Origin: a bacterium
GTDB taxonomy: Bacteria; Bacillota_I; Bacilli_A; RFN20; CAG-826
Direction of reading: 5' to 3'
DNA length: 16,130 nucleotides
Assembly (NCBI GenBank): GCA_019421105.1
Contig: JAHZFY010000010.1
Span: 1-16,130 of the forward strand
This document shows, one piece after another, positions 14,079 through 16,130 of the stretch; within the stretch, counting starts at the first letter, position 1; each line of letters starts with the position of its first letter. The notes beneath the pieces are model-generated. The model was not told the origin of the DNA. It did not search any database and worked only from the letters and a program-made list of their open reading frames with translations. The position numbers and the translations under genes were made by a program.

Positions 14079-15047
14079 ATGGTTTATTTAATTTATGGTC
14101 AACAAAGCGTCATGATCAAAAATCGCTTAAACAAAATAATTAAAGAACGACTCGATTTTGTTGATTCTTTAAATTTGGTGAAATTTGATATGACCCAGAC
14201 ATTGATTCAAGATGTTGTGCTAGAGGCATCTTATATGCCACTTGGTTATGAACATAAAGTCATCGTTTTAGAAGATTGCGCTTTTTTAAAAGCAACAAAA
14301 GTTAAAATAAAAAAAGATGAAAATGATTTTTCTACTTTTATAAAATATTTAAAAAACCCTAATGAAGATTGCGATTTGATTTTAACTTTAAATGAAGAAA
14401 CCATCGATCAAAAAAGTGATATTTTTAAATTCATTTTAGAAAATGGAAAAGTATTTCAATTGATGAATGTTAATAAAAAAGACTGGAATGCTTATATATA
14501 TAAATACTTTACCGAAAACTTGAAAGTAAAAATTGATTCAGATGCTGTCAATGAATTAGCGATTCGCGTGAATGGTGATTTAAATACTTTTATAAACGAA
14601 GCAAATAAACTTTGCTTATATAGCGACCATATTACATATGAAGATGTTTGCAAACTAGTTAATAAACCACTTGAAGAAAATGCATTTGAACTTTTTAATC
14701 ATTTGATGAATAAAAATAACAGCCAAGCTTTGCAATTATATAAAGATTTATTAGTGAATAATGTTGAACCTATTACATTAATTTCAATGCTTTCTAATCA
14801 ATTTCGTTTATTATGGCAAATTGCCTATTTAAATTCTTTAAATTTATCAACATTAGAGATAGCTGATAAATTAGCTATAAAAGAAATTAGAGTTAAAATT
14901 TTAAAAAAATATATGTATAGCATGTCTATGAATGACTTGATGTTAACATTGGATGAATTATATCTTTTGGATTATAAAATTAAAAGCGGCCTTGTCGACC
15001 GCTTTATAGGATTTGAATTATTCCTAATTAATTTCGAAATTAAATGA
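14079..15047 (+). CDS. holA: DNA polymerase III delta subunit
   Basis: The delta subunit is the clamp-loader part that opens the sliding clamp. The 322-residue length fits the family. The N-terminus MVYLIYGQQSVMIKNRL matches the usual start of Firmicutes HolA. Weaker landmarks are EDCAFLKATK near 69-78, a central LAIRVNGDLNTFINEANKL and the C-terminal region with LLWQIAYLNSLNLSTLEIADKL. No Shine-Dalgarno sequence is seen ahead of the ATG, only A/T, so initiation may be weak. It converges on rpsT with a 12-base gap. In Bacillus-type genomes holA lies just after comEC and before rpsT; here the redox operon separates it from comEC. Confidence 0.92.
   Translation: MVYLIYGQQSVMIKNRLNKIIKERLDFVDSLNLVKFDMTQTLIQDVVLEASYMPLGYEHKVIVLEDCAFLKATKVKIKKDENDFSTFIKYLKNPNEDCDLILTLNEETIDQKSDIFKFILENGKVFQLMNVNKKDWNAYIYKYFTENLKVKIDSDAVNELAIRVNGDLNTFINEANKLCLYSDHITYEDVCKLVNKPLEENAFELFNHLMNKNNSQALQLYKDLLVNNVEPITLISMLSNQFRLLWQIAYLNSLNLSTLEIADKLAIKEIRVKILKKYMYSMSMNDLMLTLDELYLLDYKIKSGLVDRFIGFELFLINFEIK
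14972..15005 (-). terminator. Probable rpsT terminator inside the 3' end of holA
   Basis: On the minus strand, AAAGCGGTC (plus 14997-15005) and GGCCGCTTT (plus 14983-14991) form a 9-bp stem with one G-U pair and a GACAA loop. A T-rich stretch follows (TAATTTTATAA). The stem begins 54 bases past the rpsT stop. On the plus strand the same bases would give an A-C mismatch in place of the G-U pair, which favours use by rpsT. It overlaps holA codons. Confidence 0.55.
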
Positions 15048-15059
15048 TTTTATATTAAC

Positions 15060-15323
15060 TTATCTGATTGTATCAACCAAACGAGCTAATTCAGCTTTTT
15101 TACGAGCAGCAGTGTTTTTAACATAAACACCTTTTGTGACAGCTTTGTCGATTAAAGCATATGCTTTGCTTAATAATTCAGTGGCATTAGCTAAATCTTT
15201 TGCTTCAACTGCTTTTCTAACTTTTTTAACGCTTGTTCTTACAGAACTTTTAATTGCAGCGTTACGTTGGCGAGCTTTTTCACTAGTTTCGATTCTTTTG
15301 ATTTGTGATTTAATATTTGCCAT
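15060..15323 (-). CDS. rpsT: 30S ribosomal protein S20
   Basis: S20 binds 16S rRNA early in assembly of the 30S subunit. The protein is 87 residues, the usual length, rich in Lys, Arg and Ala. MANIKSQIKRIETSEKARQRN at the start and VKNTAARKKAELARLV near the end are typical S20 sequence. I chose the ATG at 15323 (minus strand) because AAGGAAG (within plus 15329-15337) lies just upstream and MANIKS is the conserved start. A longer frame upstream (to 15383) runs through the promoter and is not used. Its own promoter is visible, and a likely terminator lies within holA. Confidence 0.96.
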   Translation of the reverse strand: MANIKSQIKRIETSEKARQRNAAIKSSVRTSVKKVRKAVEAKDLANATELLSKAYALIDKAVTKGVYVKNTAARKKAELARLVDTIR

Positions 15324-15354
15324 AGTATCTTCCTTTTCTAGTTTAACGTTTGAT

Positions 15355-15383
15355 ATAATAACAAAAAAAATCATTTTTATCAA
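15355..15383 (-). promoter_or_regulatory. rpsT promoter
   Basis: On the minus strand TTGATA (plus 15378-15383) and TATTAT (plus 15355-15360) are separated by 17 bases. Each box differs from consensus at one or two positions. Transcription would start near 15348, giving a leader of about 25 bases with AAGGAAG ahead of the ATG. Confidence 0.65.
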
Positions 15384-15475
15384 TAATAAAGTCTTAATTT
15401 TTTCTTTAAAAAACCCATTATTGTTTTTATAAGTAAATGTTTGTCATAAAATATTCATTTTTTTAGCATAAATAT

Positions 15476-15500
15476 TGTTATAATATTTAAATGTGAGGTA
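15476..15500 (+). promoter_or_regulatory. fmt promoter (extended -10) and ribosome binding site
   Basis: TGT followed by TATAAT (15479-15484) is an extended -10 element of the same type as at greA. No convincing -35 box is seen at 16-18 bases. GTGAGGTAA (15493-15501) is the ribosome binding site, about 5 bases before the fmt ATG. The region from 15384 to 15475 is A/T-rich, and I see no other feature in it. Confidence 0.6.
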
Positions 15501-15505
15501 AGTTT

Positions 15506-16130
15506 ATGGATAAAAAAGATGCGAAAATTATTTTTATGGGCACGCCAAAAATCGCAAGTACTGTTTTAAAAGGATTGATCGAAAATGGCTATAATGTCGT
15601 TGCGTTGATTTGTCAACCAGATAAACCAGTTGGAAGAAAAGGAATATTAACTCCTCCTCCAACAAAACTTATCGCTTTAGAAAAAAATATTTTGTGTCTT
15701 CAGCCATATAAGATAAAAGATTGCATTGAAGAAGTAAAAAATCTTGAGCCTGATTTAGTAATTACATGCGCATATGGAAAAATTGTTCCTCAATCATTTT
15801 TAGATATTCCAAAAATTGGCTGTATAAATTTGCATGGATCCCTTTTGCCTGAATTAAGGGGTGCTTCTCCAATTCAATACGCTTTAATTGAAAATAAAAA
15901 AGTGACAGGCATGACTTTGATGAAAATGGTCAAGGAAATGGATGCTGGGGAAATGTATGGTGTCAAAGAAGTTGAAATAGCTAACGATGATAACTCAACA
16001 TCTTTATTTGAAAAAATGGGAGAGGCCGCAAAAGAATTGATTATTGAAAAACTTCCAGAATTTTTAAATGGTACTATAAAAGGTGTGCCACAAGATGAAA
16101 GCAAAGTAACCTTTGCAAATTTAATAAAGC
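15506..16130 (+). CDS. fmt: Methionyl-tRNA formyltransferase, N-terminal part; 3' end outside window
   Basis: Fmt formylates initiator Met-tRNA with 10-formyl-tetrahydrofolate. The frame stays open to the last base, so about 208 residues are seen and the C-terminal tRNA-binding domain is missing. The N-terminal domain starts KIIFMGTPKIAS and has CQPDKPVGRKG (the tRNA-contact loop). The formyltransferase signature INLHGSLLPELRGASPIQYA carries the catalytic Asn and His. MDAGEMYG holds the catalytic Asp. GTGAGGTAA lies just before the ATG, and an extended -10 promoter precedes it. It is transcribed divergently from rpsT. In many genomes fmt follows def or priA; here only its own promoter is seen. 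Confidence 0.95.
   Translation, partial: MDKKDAKIIFMGTPKIASTVLKGLIENGYNVVALICQPDKPVGRKGILTPPPTKLIALEKNILCLQPYKIKDCIEEVKNLEPDLVITCAYGKIVPQSFLDIPKIGCINLHGSLLPELRGASPIQYALIENKKVTGMTLMKMVKEMDAGEMYGVKEVEIANDDNSTSLFEKMGEAAKELIIEKLPEFLNGTIKGVPQDESKVTFANLIK

Noticed and set aside
15028..15043. 16-bp perfect palindrome TTAATTTC/GAAATTAA at the end of holA
   Set aside because: Almost all A/T and inside the last codons of holA. It could be a weak terminator or chance; the flanking T-tract is poor.
15324..15383. Longer N-terminal extension of rpsT
   Set aside because: The extra 20 residues read through the rpsT promoter and ribosome binding site, and S20 normally starts at MANIKS.
1..16130. CRISPR arrays, tRNA or rRNA genes, insertion sequences, phage genes
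   Set aside because: No regularly spaced repeats, no tRNA-like clover pattern, no transposase or integrase reading frame and no terminal repeats were seen.

Overview
The window is a strongly AT-rich stretch of chromosome from a low-GC Gram-positive bacterium. TGA works as a stop codon (comEA, holA and the second chromate-transporter gene end in it), so this is the standard code and not the Mycoplasma code. Shine-Dalgarno sites are strong (AAAGGAGG, AAGGAG), and the housekeeping genes (glmS, greA, comEA, comEC, holA, rpsT, fmt) are of Firmicutes type. The fermentative genes (Rex, AdhE, [FeFe] hydrogenases) point to an anaerobic, H2- and ethanol-producing member of the Bacilli side of the Firmicutes, for example an Erysipelotrichales-, RF39- or Izemoplasma-like lineage. 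The lineage is an inference; the sequence alone does not settle it.

Layout. 1-993 is the 3' part of glmS (cut by the window start). 994-2153, on the minus strand, is a pair of overlapping short CHR (chromate-transporter family) genes that meet glmS stop to stop. A divergent intergenic region (2154-2250) leads to greA. A hairpin between greA and comEA looks like the greA terminator, and its right arm is the comEA ribosome binding site. comEA and comEC (DNA uptake) overlap by 4 bp.

5331-14054 is the most interesting part: a seven-gene, same-strand operon with its own promoter, a 21-bp palindrome over the predicted transcription start, and a clear terminator. The order is rex (NADH-sensing repressor), adhE (bifunctional aldehyde/alcohol dehydrogenase), an APH/choline-kinase-fold phosphotransferase, a small thioredoxin-like [2Fe-2S] protein, a PAS-linked sensory-type [FeFe] hydrogenase whose proton-transfer Cys is Ala, a SpoIIE/PP2C phosphatase with a conserved-looking C-terminal domain of unknown function, and a group B-type [FeFe] hydrogenase with the catalytic cysteines intact. 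It reads as a redox module: Rex would sense NADH, the sensory hydrogenase would sense H2 or redox state and signal through the PP2C phosphatase (possibly opposed by the kinase), and AdhE plus the group B hydrogenase would dispose of electrons. The wiring is inference. The maturases HydE, HydF and HydG are not in the window.

The operon sits exactly between comEC and holA, which are near neighbours in Bacillus-type genomes (comEA-comEC-holA-rpsT). This suggests insertion of the cassette into an ancestral gene order. After it come holA (DNA polymerase III delta), rpsT on the minus strand (S20; its probable terminator lies inside the 3' end of holA), and the 5' part of fmt (cut by the window end).
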